Shown here piece after piece: positions 36,657-45,066 of a DNA stretch of 64,000 nt. How positions within the stretch are numbered: the stretch's first letter is position 1; each line of letters opens with the position of its first letter. The stretch covers positions 1 through 64,000 of the forward strand of contig NZ_JAQCNH010000023.1 in the NCBI RefSeq assembly GCF_028275115.1. Direction: 5' to 3'. A program made the translations under genes and the position numbers. The notes under the pieces are model-generated. The model was not told the DNA's origin and searched no databases. It worked only from the letters and a program-made list of their open reading frames with translations. Source of the DNA: Halorientalis sp. (GTDB lineage: Archaea; Halobacteriota; Halobacteria; Halobacteriales; Haloarculaceae).

Positions 36657-37043
36657 TCACCAGCAGACGTACACTTCGCCGTCCCGAACGAGGACGTCGT
36701 AGGTAGGCTGGCTGTACTCCGGACGAGAGAGGTGATCACCGGTCTCGATATCGAACTCCCAACCGTGCCAGGGACATCGGACGACCTGCGTGTCGTCGTC
36801 GAAACAGAGAGTCCCGTCCTCGTTCTGGGAAACTGTGCCGGTAACCGGTCCTTCGCACAGCGGCCCGCCCTGGTGGAGACAGAAGTTGCTGATCGCGAAG
36901 TATCCGTCCTCTGTGCAGTAGACCGCGACCTCGATGCCGTCTACCTCGACGAGGAGATAGTCGCCCGACTCGAAGTCGCCCGCGGAACCGACGTGATGTG
37001 CGTCCGGGGGAAGCTCGTTCTTTCCGGAGTCGGACCGTGACAT
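36657..37043 (-). CDS. Rieske [2Fe-2S] ferredoxin with long inter-motif loop
   Basis: A 128-aa soluble Rieske protein. The cluster ligands are C55-x-H57 (NFCLHQGGPLCEG) and C90-x2-H93 (RCPWHGWEFD). The 32 residues between the motifs exceed the usual 15-17 of dioxygenase ferredoxins. They match a subgroup in which the loop carries GPVTGTV and an acidic insertion. Such proteins often sit next to ACMSD-like amidohydrolases, as here (2-bp gap). It could serve that enzyme, or supply electrons to the dioxygenase at 46.7 kb, for which no other ferredoxin is present in the window. Confidence 0.9.
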   Translation of the reverse strand: MSRSDSGKNELPPDAHHVGSAGDFESGDYLLVEVDGIEVAVYCTEDGYFAISNFCLHQGGPLCEGPVTGTVSQNEDGTLCFDDDTQVVRCPWHGWEFDIETGDHLSRPEYSQPTYDVLVRDGEVYVCW

Positions 37044-37045
37044 GG

Positions 37046-38131
37046 TTAGTAGTCGAGTACCTCCATCGCGGTGCCGCCGTAGATGTTCTCTATCCGGTCC
37101 ACGCCGAACCCGCTTCGGAGTGTCTTATAAAGCGCATCGGAGTTGTCGAAATCTGAGTGTGGGTAATCCGAGGCGAACATGACGTTGTCAGGGCCGATCC
37201 AATCGATCACCTGCTGAACGTACGATGGGTCGTCGGCCCCCTCGATCGGCTGGGTCGTGAAATAGAAATTGTCGTCGACGTACTCACTCGGGGGTTGGCG
37301 AAGGTGTGGTGCGTCCTCGCGGCGAGCGGAGTAGTAGTAATCCAGCCTGCGCATCATGTAGGGAACCCAGCCCAGTCCGGACTCCTGAATCACGAAGTCG
37401 AGGTCGGGATACCGTTCCGGGACACCGTTGATAATCAACCGCGTCAGGTGTAGCATCTGGCCCATCGGATGACCGACGCCCCGCGCTTCTAGGAACGTGT
37501 CGATCCCCTCGAACTGGCCGGGGAATACGTGCTGGAGCGACAGGACGGAGTTGTGAATCAACAGCGGAAGGCCCGCCGCCTCCAGTGCCTCGTAGACCGG
37601 TTCGAAACGCGGGTGTCCGAGCGGATTCCGGAAGCCAGGTGGCCCGAGCATAACGCCGACGACCTCGTCGGTGTCCGCCCACTGCTCTATCTCGGCGACC
37701 GCACGCTGCGGGTCGCGCAGACAGATTCGGATCGTCCCGTACATCCCCTCCGAACTGTCGAGGAAGGTTTCGGTTACCCACTCGTTGTAGGCACTCGCCA
37801 GCGCGACGGCGTAGCGGTCGTTCTGGACTGTCACCAGATTGAGGTTGAGCCCCGGATTCAGCGTCGCGCGGTCGATGCCGAGTTCCTCCATGACCGCCTT
37901 GATCTCCGCCGATGTGGCCGCGGCGTCCGGACCGATATCGCCGCCGACCCCGTCGAGGAAGAACTTGGTCATGTTGTAGTTGTTCGGCTCCTGCACGTCC
38001 GGACGGGTCATCAGCCCTTGAAATGGTTCCTCCAGATACGGCACCACGTCGGCCTCGTTTTCTACCAGGTGAAAATCCAGGTCGACGACAGTCTCGATAT
38101 CGTCGAACGTCTGGACGGTTTGTGAACTCAT
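37046..38131 (-). CDS. amidohydrolase_2 family enzyme (ACMSD-like decarboxylase or hydrolase)
   Basis: A 361-aa TIM-barrel metal enzyme of the family that contains aminocarboxymuconate semialdehyde decarboxylase, resorcylate decarboxylases and related ring-cleavage-product enzymes. Visible motifs are VVDLDFHLVE at the N-terminus, LLIHNSVLSL, MLHLTRLIINGVPERYP, FVIQESGLGWVPYMMRRLD and FASDYPHSD near the C-terminus. It is the first gene of the operon with the Rieske ferredoxin and the 132-aa protein. It is divergent from the BMP lipoprotein across a region with CACACGTGTG-type sites. Its position suggests a step after ring opening. Confidence 0.87.
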   Translation of the reverse strand: MSSQTVQTFDDIETVVDLDFHLVENEADVVPYLEEPFQGLMTRPDVQEPNNYNMTKFFLDGVGGDIGPDAAATSAEIKAVMEELGIDRATLNPGLNLNLVTVQNDRYAVALASAYNEWVTETFLDSSEGMYGTIRICLRDPQRAVAEIEQWADTDEVVGVMLGPPGFRNPLGHPRFEPVYEALEAAGLPLLIHNSVLSLQHVFPGQFEGIDTFLEARGVGHPMGQMLHLTRLIINGVPERYPDLDFVIQESGLGWVPYMMRRLDYYYSARREDAPHLRQPPSEYVDDNFYFTTQPIEGADDPSYVQQVIDWIGPDNVMFASDYPHSDFDNSDALYKTLRSGFGVDRIENIYGGTAMEVLDY

Positions 38132-38506
38132 CGTGTACGCTTCGGTTCGACGATGCTATACAAAAACGTGCCGACTAGCGTCACAACCAAACGAACAATA
38201 GAAAAAAAGAGAAAAAATGGGATTTCGTTTCGTTATTTTCCCGACCGACCCTCGCCTCGTCGGACTGGAACGGTCCCGGTCTGTGGCGAGTGTGCACACA
38301 CCGTGGAACTCCTCTCTGTGTCCGGCCGTCCACGCTGTCACACACGTGTGCCCCGTGTGCGCCAGAACGAGGCCGCCACGATGTGTCACACCGGAAAACG
38401 CCACACACGCAGGCATTTTTATATATCTCCGAATATCGTTGCAAATGTGGAGGAGTTAGAGAGATGAACGACGAAACACAGACTAATATCCAACGTTGCA
38501 CAACGA
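38132..38506. promoter_or_regulatory. bidirectional control region between the Rieske operon and the nucleoside transporter lipoprotein
   Basis: 375 bases without a gene. The region holds TGTGCACACA at 38291-38300, the perfect palindrome CACACGTGTG at 38341-38350, a TGTGTCACAC-like element near 38392 and a strong TATA box TTTTTATATAT at 38416-38426. The last is placed for a start near 38450, giving a leader of about 55 bases before the lipoprotein ATG. A/G-rich runs near 38195-38225 flank the amidohydrolase start. Confidence 0.6.
38341..38350. promoter_or_regulatory. perfect CACACGTGTG palindrome, BMP lipoprotein promoter
   Basis: It lies in the context GTCACACACGTGTGCCCC, about 70 bp before the TATA box at 38416. 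It matches the sites at 34657 and 63695. Confidence 0.65.
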
Positions 38507-39586
38507 ATGAGTAGTAAGAAGCTAACCAGACGGGACGCAATCGCGTCGGCTGGCGCGCTGGGTGCGCTCGGACTGGCCGGGTGCTCACAGCTGTCCGGCG
38601 GCGGCGGCGGTGGCAGCGAGCAGTTGCAGGCGGCCTTCGTCTACCAGACGAACCTCGGCGACGTGGGCTGGACTCGTGCTCACGAGAACGGTCGCCAAGC
38701 CGTGGACGACTCGTTCGACTGGATCACGACCGAGTACTCGGACGGTGTCCCCGGAAACGAGGTCCGGTCGGTGTTCGAGCAGTACGCGAACTCGGGCTAC
38801 GACATCATCTACGGCTGTACGACGGAGTATCAGGACCCCATGCTTCAGGTGGCCGAGGAGTACCCGGACATTACCTTCGAACACTGCAACGGGTTCGAGA
38901 CCGCGGAGAACATGGGGCGCTACATGGGCAAATTCTACCAGGGCTGGTATCTTTGCGGCGTCGCGGCCGGCCACCTCACCGAGTCAGACACGCTCGGCAT
39001 GGTGGTCCCGATTCCGATCCCCCAGATTATTCGCCAGATCAACGCGTTCACAATCGGGGCGAGGACGGTCAACGAGGACGCGACGACGAAGGTCCGATTC
39101 CTGAACGGCTGGGCCGACCCGTCGGGGTCCAGACAGGCGGTGAACGCGCTCGCCGACGAGGGTGCCGACGCTATCGGCAGCAACATGGTCACACCAGCCG
39201 CGCTCCAGGCCGCGACCGAGCGCGAGGTGTACGGTTTCGGCGTGAATACCTCGATGGCGGAACAAGCCGGCGAGTACTACGCGACGGCCCAGATCAACAA
39301 CTGGGAGCCGTTCTACAAGGAATCGGCAAAAGCCGTCCGCAACGACGAGTGGACGCCCGACTTCCAGTGGGGGGGCCTCGAAACTGGCATCGTTGACGTC
39401 GACAGTTTCGGGCCGAACGTCCCCGCGGATGTCGCGAGCGACGTCGAAGCGAAACGCACCGAAATAGAGAACGGTGAGCGGAGTGTCTGGGCGGACACGA
39501 AGTTCGAGGGCTGGAGCGACTCGGAACTGTTCTCGGACGTGAGCAGCTACGTCGAAGGCGTGGAGGGGTCAGTTCCGAGCAGCTAA
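38507..39586 (+). CDS. BMP-family (PnrA-like) substrate-binding lipoprotein, nucleoside ABC transporter
   Basis: A 359-aa Tat-exported lipoprotein: TRRDAIASAGALGALGLAGC gives the twin-arginine signal and the lipobox Cys at residue ~27, followed by a poly-Gly linker. The mature part has the basic-membrane-protein pattern AAFVYQTNLGDVGWTRAHENG, YDIIYGCTTEYQDPM, GMVVPIPIPQIIRQINAF and GADAIGSNMVTPAAL. BMP proteins bind purine nucleosides or related compounds. The ATPase and permeases of the same transporter type lie at 41.3-45.0 kb, separated by a minus-strand deaminase. Confidence 0.9.
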   Translation: MSSKKLTRRDAIASAGALGALGLAGCSQLSGGGGGGSEQLQAAFVYQTNLGDVGWTRAHENGRQAVDDSFDWITTEYSDGVPGNEVRSVFEQYANSGYDIIYGCTTEYQDPMLQVAEEYPDITFEHCNGFETAENMGRYMGKFYQGWYLCGVAAGHLTESDTLGMVVPIPIPQIIRQINAFTIGARTVNEDATTKVRFLNGWADPSGSRQAVNALADEGADAIGSNMVTPAALQAATEREVYGFGVNTSMAEQAGEYYATAQINNWEPFYKESAKAVRNDEWTPDFQWGGLETGIVDVDSFGPNVPADVASDVEAKRTEIENGERSVWADTKFEGWSDSELFSDVSSYVEGVEGSVPSS

Positions 39587-39708
39587 CCGGCGTTCGAGAC
39601 GCGTTCAGACCCAGAAAGGCTTCCATCACTTTTGTCAAGCATCGAACTTCCGGGCACGCTCGTGTTCACCGCACACTCGACAGCGAACGGCCTGTCACTG
39701 GCTTCCGG

Positions 39709-40950
39709 TCAGACGCCGTGATCGCCTTCGAGTCCGACAGTCGTCGACGCCGACGACGAGGCGACAACTTCGCCGCTCTTGATGACTGCTGGCCGTGGAC
39801 GGCGAGTCCGAAGCAGTTCCATCGGGTCCGATTCGGCACAGACGGTAAGATCCGCCCTGCATCCGGGCGCGAGCCCGTACTCCTCGAGTCCGATGGCGTT
39901 CGCCGGGCTGTGGGTGATGCTGTCGAGAAGGTCCGCAACGTCGGTGGGGCTTCGCAGTCCGGCGACGTGGGCCAGTAACCAGGCGGGTTCGAGCATATCG
40001 AGGCTTCCGAAGGGGCTAATAGTCCCGGCGATGTTGTTGTGACCGACCGAGAGGGTGACACCCGCGTCGAGGAGTTCCGAGACCGCCGTCGTGTCGTGGT
40101 CCGCGACGATCTGGTCCTCCTTGGGCGTGGTGACCACGTTGAGTTCGGCTCTGTCGAACAGGTCGATCACGTCACGTCGGTGCCACTCGTCGTAGTATGA
40201 GAGCGCACTGACGTGTCCGACCTGCACTCGCCCCTCCATCCCCTCGTCGATCGTCTTTCGTGCGACGTACTCGGCGGTGCGGGCCGTGGCCGAATTGAGA
40301 CCGTCCGCGTGGAGGTCGATTTCGGCGTCGTACGCCGCGGCCAGTCGAAAGTACTCGTCGATGGTCGCCCGTTCGAGTTCGTCCGTGTCCTCCTTGTTCG
40401 GTTCACCACCGACCGCGTCAACGCCCATCTCGAGCGCCGTTTCGAGCCGGTCGATGTCCGCCTCGGTCAAGCCCTCTGGCTCGCCGCTCCGGACCTGTGG
40501 CATCGCGACCGTCTGGATATCGGCGAGGTCCGAGAGTTCCGCTTTGGCGTCGAGTGACGCTTCCACGCTCGTGTGCTCCCAGACGGCTCCGACGTCGAGG
40601 TGCGTGCGGATCTTCGTGGTCCCGTTTGCGACGGCTTCGCGCGTGGCCCGCTCGATCCGATTCCGAACATCCGCGACCGTGAGGTCCTGCTTGATCTGCC
40701 CGGTCAACTCGATCAGCTCCGGGAGCGTCCCCGTTGTCGGTGGTTCGGCGAGGTCGGCGAAGTAAGCCTTGTCCAGATGTGTGTGAGCGTCGACGAACGA
40801 AGGGAGAACGAGCCCACCGGCCGCGTCGACCTCGACGGCGCCCGTGTCGTCTATTTCCGGCCGGACGGACTCGACGTAGTCGCCGTCGATGCCGATGTCG
40901 ACTGAATCGGTCTCACCCCGGACGGTTGCATTTTTGATGAGGAGGTCCAT
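39709..40950 (-). CDS. cytosine-deaminase-like amidohydrolase with altered metal site
   Basis: A 413-aa CodA/AtzC-type amidohydrolase. It has DAHTHLDKAYF (HxH pair, residues ~57-67), IRTHLDVG, LHADGLN (His), VGHVSALS (His) and, at the position of the catalytic metal-binding Asp, SVGHNNIAGTISPFG. E. coli CodA reads GHDD there, so both acids are Asn here. The length is normal and the frame is sound. I chose the ATG at 40950 (MDLLIKNATV). It sits between the transporter lipoprotein and ATPase, on the opposite strand. It may deaminate another ring compound, or have lost activity. Confidence 0.85.
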   Translation of the reverse strand: MDLLIKNATVRGETDSVDIGIDGDYVESVRPEIDDTGAVEVDAAGGLVLPSFVDAHTHLDKAYFADLAEPPTTGTLPELIELTGQIKQDLTVADVRNRIERATREAVANGTTKIRTHLDVGAVWEHTSVEASLDAKAELSDLADIQTVAMPQVRSGEPEGLTEADIDRLETALEMGVDAVGGEPNKEDTDELERATIDEYFRLAAAYDAEIDLHADGLNSATARTAEYVARKTIDEGMEGRVQVGHVSALSYYDEWHRRDVIDLFDRAELNVVTTPKEDQIVADHDTTAVSELLDAGVTLSVGHNNIAGTISPFGSLDMLEPAWLLAHVAGLRSPTDVADLLDSITHSPANAIGLEEYGLAPGCRADLTVCAESDPMELLRTRRPRPAVIKSGEVVASSSASTTVGLEGDHGV

Positions 40951-41276
40951 GCGACGAGTGCCGCCCAGTCGGCAAAAAACGTACTCGTGCACACGGTCCG
41001 TTTGTCCGGCATGTGGCGCTCTGTGCCGGATATGTGGCTCGTGCAGGCTGTCGGGACGCGACACACAGCAGACGTGACCCCCGTCGCGTCGAAACGACCC
41101 CACGCCGGCGATTCGGCCGCCGGAGCGTCGTCCGGTCCGGCGAGGGACTTTTTACAATTACGCGTGTCTCATATCTACTCCAAACGTACGACATACGTCA
41201 ATTTGTCTGCCACGGCAGCACCAGGACCAGAAGAAAGTTTATGAGAATGTTGGATAAAGAGTTACCACATACCGTC
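40951..41276. promoter_or_regulatory. divergent control region of the deaminase and ABC ATPase genes
   Basis: 326 bases without a gene. It has GTGCACACGG near 40987 and two ATGTGGC elements around 41009 and 41031 that echo the CACACGTGTG half-sites but are not palindromic. There are A/T-rich tracts at 41148-41160 and 41233-41243; the latter lies about 35 bp before the chosen ATPase start. Confidence 0.4.
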
Positions 41277-42950
41277 ATGACCGACGACCTTCTTCGGATG
41301 GAGTCGATAGTAAAGACGTTCCCGGGTGTCATCGCCAACGACCACGTAGACCTCACTGTCCGCCGTGGCGAGATCCACGGACTTCTCGGCGAGAACGGCG
41401 CCGGCAAGAGTACTCTGATGAAAGTGCTGTACGGGCTCTACACTCCCGACGAGGGGACGATCCGACTCGACGGAACGCCGCTACGTCTCGACAAACCGCA
41501 GGACGCGATGGACGCGGGCATCGGCATGGTCCACCAGCATTTCAAGCTCATCCCACGACTGACGGTCACGGAGAACGTTGTCTTGGGGAGCCGCGAGCCG
41601 GCGGCCTCGTTCCGGAAAGAGAACGTCGGCGACGGTCTCCTGGCGGGACTCCGGACATCCGCCCCCGTCCAGGCGGTCGCGTCACGGTTCTCGCTCGGTC
41701 TGGACCGGCCCAAACGACGGATCCGGACACTGGCGGATCAGTACGGCTTCAATATCGATGTCTCCGCGCCCGTGCGAGAACTCGACGTGGGACAGCGCCA
41801 GCGAGTCGAGATTCTGAAAGCCCTCTACCGCGATGTCGACCTGCTCATACTGGACGAACCGACGGCCGTCCTGACCCCTGTCGAGGCAGAGCGGTTGTTC
41901 GAGACGCTGGAACGGCTGGTCGACGACGGTCTCTCGGTTATTCTCATCACGCACAAACTCAAAGAAGTCGAGTCGGTCACCGACCGAGTGACCGTCCTCC
42001 GCGAGGGGGCGGATATCGGGACCGTCGATACCGCCGACGTCGGCCGGGCGGAACTCGCACGGATGATGGTCGGTCGTGACGTTCTCTTCGAGATCGAGAA
42101 GCCGAACACGACCGTGGGTGACCCGGTTCTGGAGGCGTCCAGTATCAGTGCCGCCGACGACCGGGGCATCGAGAAACTCTCGGGCGTGAACCTGGAGGTT
42201 TCCGCGGGCGAGGTCGTTGGGGTCGCGGGCGTGAGCGGCAACGGTCAGACGCAACTCGCGGAGACCGTTGCGGGGGTCCGTGACCCGACCGCAGGGACCA
42301 TCGAAATCCGTGGCCGAGAGATGTCCGAGGCGTCGCCCGACGAGTTCATCGAACAAGGCGTCTCGTTCGTTCCCGAAGACCGTCACGAGAACGGGTGCGC
42401 CGGGGGGTTGTCGGTAATGCACAATGCCGCGATGAAGGATTTCCGCGACGACCAGTTCGGTGATTCCGTACTGTTCGACTACGGTAGCGTCGGCGAGTAC
42501 GCGTCGCGTCTCGTCGACGATTTCGACGTTCGCGGCGTCAGCGACGTGACCGACAACTGTGCGGATGACCTCTCCGGCGGAAACCTCCAGAAACTCATCC
42601 TCGCGCGGGAACTGGCCCGGGACCCGGATCTGCTCGTGGCTAACCAGCCCACCCGCGGTATCGACGTGGGGGCAATCGAGTTCGTCAGGGAGCGCCTACT
42701 CGAGCGGCGCGACCAGGGGACCGGTGTCCTCCTGTTTTCGGAGAATCTCGACGAGTTGTTCGACCTCAGCGACCGGCTACTGGTGATGTACGAGGGTGAA
42801 ATCGTGTTGCGAACGACGCCCGAAGAGACGAATAAAAAGCGGCTGAGCGTCGAAATGAACGGCGGCGGAAGCAAGCGAGTGTCGGTGCCAGACGACCCGC
42901 CGGAAGCGGCGACCCGACGCGCGGCCGACGGTGGCCGGAGTGATCGGTGA
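41277..42950 (+). CDS. ABC transporter ATPase, double-cassette (nucleoside/BMP type)
   Basis: A 557-aa protein with two ABC cassettes, as in RbsA/NupA-type importers. The first has Walker A LGENGAGKSTLMK, Q-loop MVHQHFKLIP, signature LDVGQRQRVEILKAL and Walker B LLILDEPTAVLTP. The second has a degenerate Walker A GVSGNGQTQL, signature LSGGNLQKLILAREL and LLVANQPTRGIDVGA. It powers the transporter formed with the two permeases that follow and the BMP lipoprotein. I took the ATG at 41277 (MTDDLLRMES); one at 41241 is possible. Its stop overlaps the first permease start. Confidence 0.92.
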   Translation: MTDDLLRMESIVKTFPGVIANDHVDLTVRRGEIHGLLGENGAGKSTLMKVLYGLYTPDEGTIRLDGTPLRLDKPQDAMDAGIGMVHQHFKLIPRLTVTENVVLGSREPAASFRKENVGDGLLAGLRTSAPVQAVASRFSLGLDRPKRRIRTLADQYGFNIDVSAPVRELDVGQRQRVEILKALYRDVDLLILDEPTAVLTPVEAERLFETLERLVDDGLSVILITHKLKEVESVTDRVTVLREGADIGTVDTADVGRAELARMMVGRDVLFEIEKPNTTVGDPVLEASSISAADDRGIEKLSGVNLEVSAGEVVGVAGVSGNGQTQLAETVAGVRDPTAGTIEIRGREMSEASPDEFIEQGVSFVPEDRHENGCAGGLSVMHNAAMKDFRDDQFGDSVLFDYGSVGEYASRLVDDFDVRGVSDVTDNCADDLSGGNLQKLILARELARDPDLLVANQPTRGIDVGAIEFVRERLLERRDQGTGVLLFSENLDELFDLSDRLLVMYEGEIVLRTTPEETNKKRLSVEMNGGGSKRVSVPDDPPEAATRRAADGGRSDR

Positions 42951-44059
42951 TGCTGGTCGACATCGACGTCAGCGCGCGAGAGGAGACCCCATCGTGGGTC
43001 GCGTACGGGACACCGCTGTTCGCCATCGCAGCGGCACTCGCCGTCAGCGTGGTCGCCCTGATCGCCATCGACGTGAACCCGGTCGCGGCGTACGTCCAGA
43101 TGTTCGTTCGGCCGTTCGGCACCGTGTCGACTCTCTCGAACGTCCTCGTCCGAGCGACACCGCTCATACTCGTCGGCCTGGGCGTCTACCTGCCGATGAA
43201 GGCGGGGCTCTGGAACATCGGTGCGGAGGGGCAACTGCTCACCGGCGCCATCGTCGGTACCTGGATCGCTATCAACGTCTCGCTGCCACAGGCCGTCCTG
43301 ATTCCAGTAATGCTCGCTGGAGCCGCGGTGGCGGGCGGACTCTGGGCGTTCGTCCCAGCCCTGCTCCGTGCGAAGTGGGGCATCAGCGAGATTATTACCA
43401 CCCTCCTGTTTACGTTCATCGCGGCGGACATCCAACTGTATCTCGTCCGGGGGCCGATGCAGGGCGGGTCGGGTGGATTTCCACAGACAGATCTGCTTCC
43501 CGGAGTAGCCGAGTTTCCGGCGATTCCAGGAACGCGTGCACACGTCGGACTCCTCGTCGCACTACTGTTCGTCGCGTTGCTCTACGCTGTTATGCGCAGG
43601 ACCCGATTCGGATTTCGGGTGAACTTCGTCGGGTCGAACGCGGAGGCCGCCGAACAGGCCGGAATGAGTCGGTACAGAGTGTACCTGCTCACCCTCGTCG
43701 CTGGCGGGGCACTCGCAGGACTGGCAGGAATCAGCGAGATTGCTGGCAACCAGAGCCGACTGCACGCCTCGTTCGCACCGGGATACGGGTACACGGCAGT
43801 TCCGATCGCGCTGCTCGGACGGAACGGCGTCTCCCGGATGCTGCTCGCGGCGCTTTTCTTTGCGCTTCTGTTCGTCGGTGGCAACAGAGTCACGGTGGCA
43901 ATGGACGTCCCGGCGGCGATCATCGACATCGTCCAGGCACTGGTCATCCTCTTTCTGATTACGGCGGAGTTTTTCCAGCGGTACAGCCTCAGCGTCTCCG
44001 TCGACCGCGGGGACGACGGCCAGACGATCCAGGGAACCGAGGTATCCGCGGATGACTGA
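42950..44059 (+). CDS. ABC transporter permease (BMP/nucleoside type), first subunit
   Basis: A 369-aa BPD_transp_2-family permease with about eight helices. The characteristic GLGVYLPMKAGLWNIGAEGQLLTGAI segment (here split at GLWNIGAEGQ) and the late GYGYTAVPIALLGRN loop are present; these identify nucleoside/simple-sugar permeases that accompany BMP lipoproteins. The start ATG at 42950 overlaps the ATPase stop (TGATG); a GTG at 42947 is an alternative. It overlaps the second permease by eight bases. Confidence 0.9.
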   Translation: MLVDIDVSAREETPSWVAYGTPLFAIAAALAVSVVALIAIDVNPVAAYVQMFVRPFGTVSTLSNVLVRATPLILVGLGVYLPMKAGLWNIGAEGQLLTGAIVGTWIAINVSLPQAVLIPVMLAGAAVAGGLWAFVPALLRAKWGISEIITTLLFTFIAADIQLYLVRGPMQGGSGGFPQTDLLPGVAEFPAIPGTRAHVGLLVALLFVALLYAVMRRTRFGFRVNFVGSNAEAAEQAGMSRYRVYLLTLVAGGALAGLAGISEIAGNQSRLHASFAPGYGYTAVPIALLGRNGVSRMLLAALFFALLFVGGNRVTVAMDVPAAIIDIVQALVILFLITAEFFQRYSLSVSVDRGDDGQTIQGTEVSADD

Positions 44060-45050
44060 CACATCGTTCCTCCTCGGCCTCGCGGATGCGATGGTCAGCG
44101 CGAGCACCGTCCTCGTCCTCGCCGGCCTCGGTGAACTCATCAGTGAACGGGCCGGCGTCCTCAATCTCGGCGTCGAGGGGATGATCCTCGTGGGTGCACT
44201 CTCCGGTGTCATCGCTACCGTCGTGACCGGCAGCTACTGGATCGGGTTCGCCGTCGGGTCGGTGTGTGGCCTCCTGATGTCGGCCGTTCACGCGTTCCTC
44301 TGTATCTCGCTGAAAGCCGATCAGGCGATCAGCGGGATCATGTTGACGCTGCTCGGGACCGGCATTACGACCTACTTCGGACAGCAGTGGGCCAGTGCAC
44401 AGTTCGCCGGATTCCCGGACCGCACGCTGCCGGTAATCGGTGGGCTGCTTGTCGAGATTCCGATCGTCGGGCCGACGGTGTTCGAGGGGCCAGCGACCGA
44501 CTTCGTCGCGCTGGGTCTCGTCGTCGTGGTCTGGTGGCTGTTGACGCGGACGAACCTGGGTCTAGAGATAATCTCCGTCGGCGAGGACCCCGAAACGGCC
44601 GACACTATGGGCATCGACGTATTCAAAATGCGGTATCTGGCGGTGTTGATCGGCGGCCTCCTCGCCGGTGCCGCCGGTGCCCACCTATCGCTGGCGTTCA
44701 CCGGGATTTGGACGAACAACATCGCCGCGGGGCAGGGGTGGATCGCAGTCGCACTCGTTATTTTCGCTCGGTGGCGGCCGGGACGACTGCTCGTCGGTGC
44801 GTACCTGTTCGGGCTATTCAACTCGCTCCGTCTCCGGTCACAGGGACTCGACCTGACGCTTGCCCCGGAGTCGCCGCTGGCGGCACTGCTCAATCCCGTG
44901 GTCGAGTTCCTCCTAAATCCGGCGATTATGTCGATGTATCCCTACATCGTCACGCTCGTCGTTCTCGTCGCCACGGTCGTCTGGAGTCGCGACGACGACA
45001 GCGCACAACCTGCGGCACTCGTCCAGGCCTACAGTCGCGAGGCGGACTAG
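44052..45050 (+). CDS. ABC transporter permease (BMP/nucleoside type), second subunit
   Basis: A 332-aa BPD_transp_2-family permease with about eight helices. It has ERAGVLNLGVEGMILVGA, the family hallmark, plus QAISGIMLTLLGTGIT and GQGWIAVALVIFARWRPG. It forms the membrane channel with the preceding permease and completes the ATPase-permease-permease operon. No further gene follows on this strand, since the next gene is convergent 16 bp away. Confidence 0.9.
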   Translation: MTDTSFLLGLADAMVSASTVLVLAGLGELISERAGVLNLGVEGMILVGALSGVIATVVTGSYWIGFAVGSVCGLLMSAVHAFLCISLKADQAISGIMLTLLGTGITTYFGQQWASAQFAGFPDRTLPVIGGLLVEIPIVGPTVFEGPATDFVALGLVVVVWWLLTRTNLGLEIISVGEDPETADTMGIDVFKMRYLAVLIGGLLAGAAGAHLSLAFTGIWTNNIAAGQGWIAVALVIFARWRPGRLLVGAYLFGLFNSLRLRSQGLDLTLAPESPLAALLNPVVEFLLNPAIMSMYPYIVTLVVLVATVVWSRDDDSAQPAALVQAYSREAD

Positions 45051-45066
45051 TCGACAGGACGAGAGC

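Noticed and set aside
42479-43543. Long minus-strand frame opposite the ABC ATPase and permease
   Set aside because: It is the antisense shadow of two well-supported genes, with low-complexity basic sequence.
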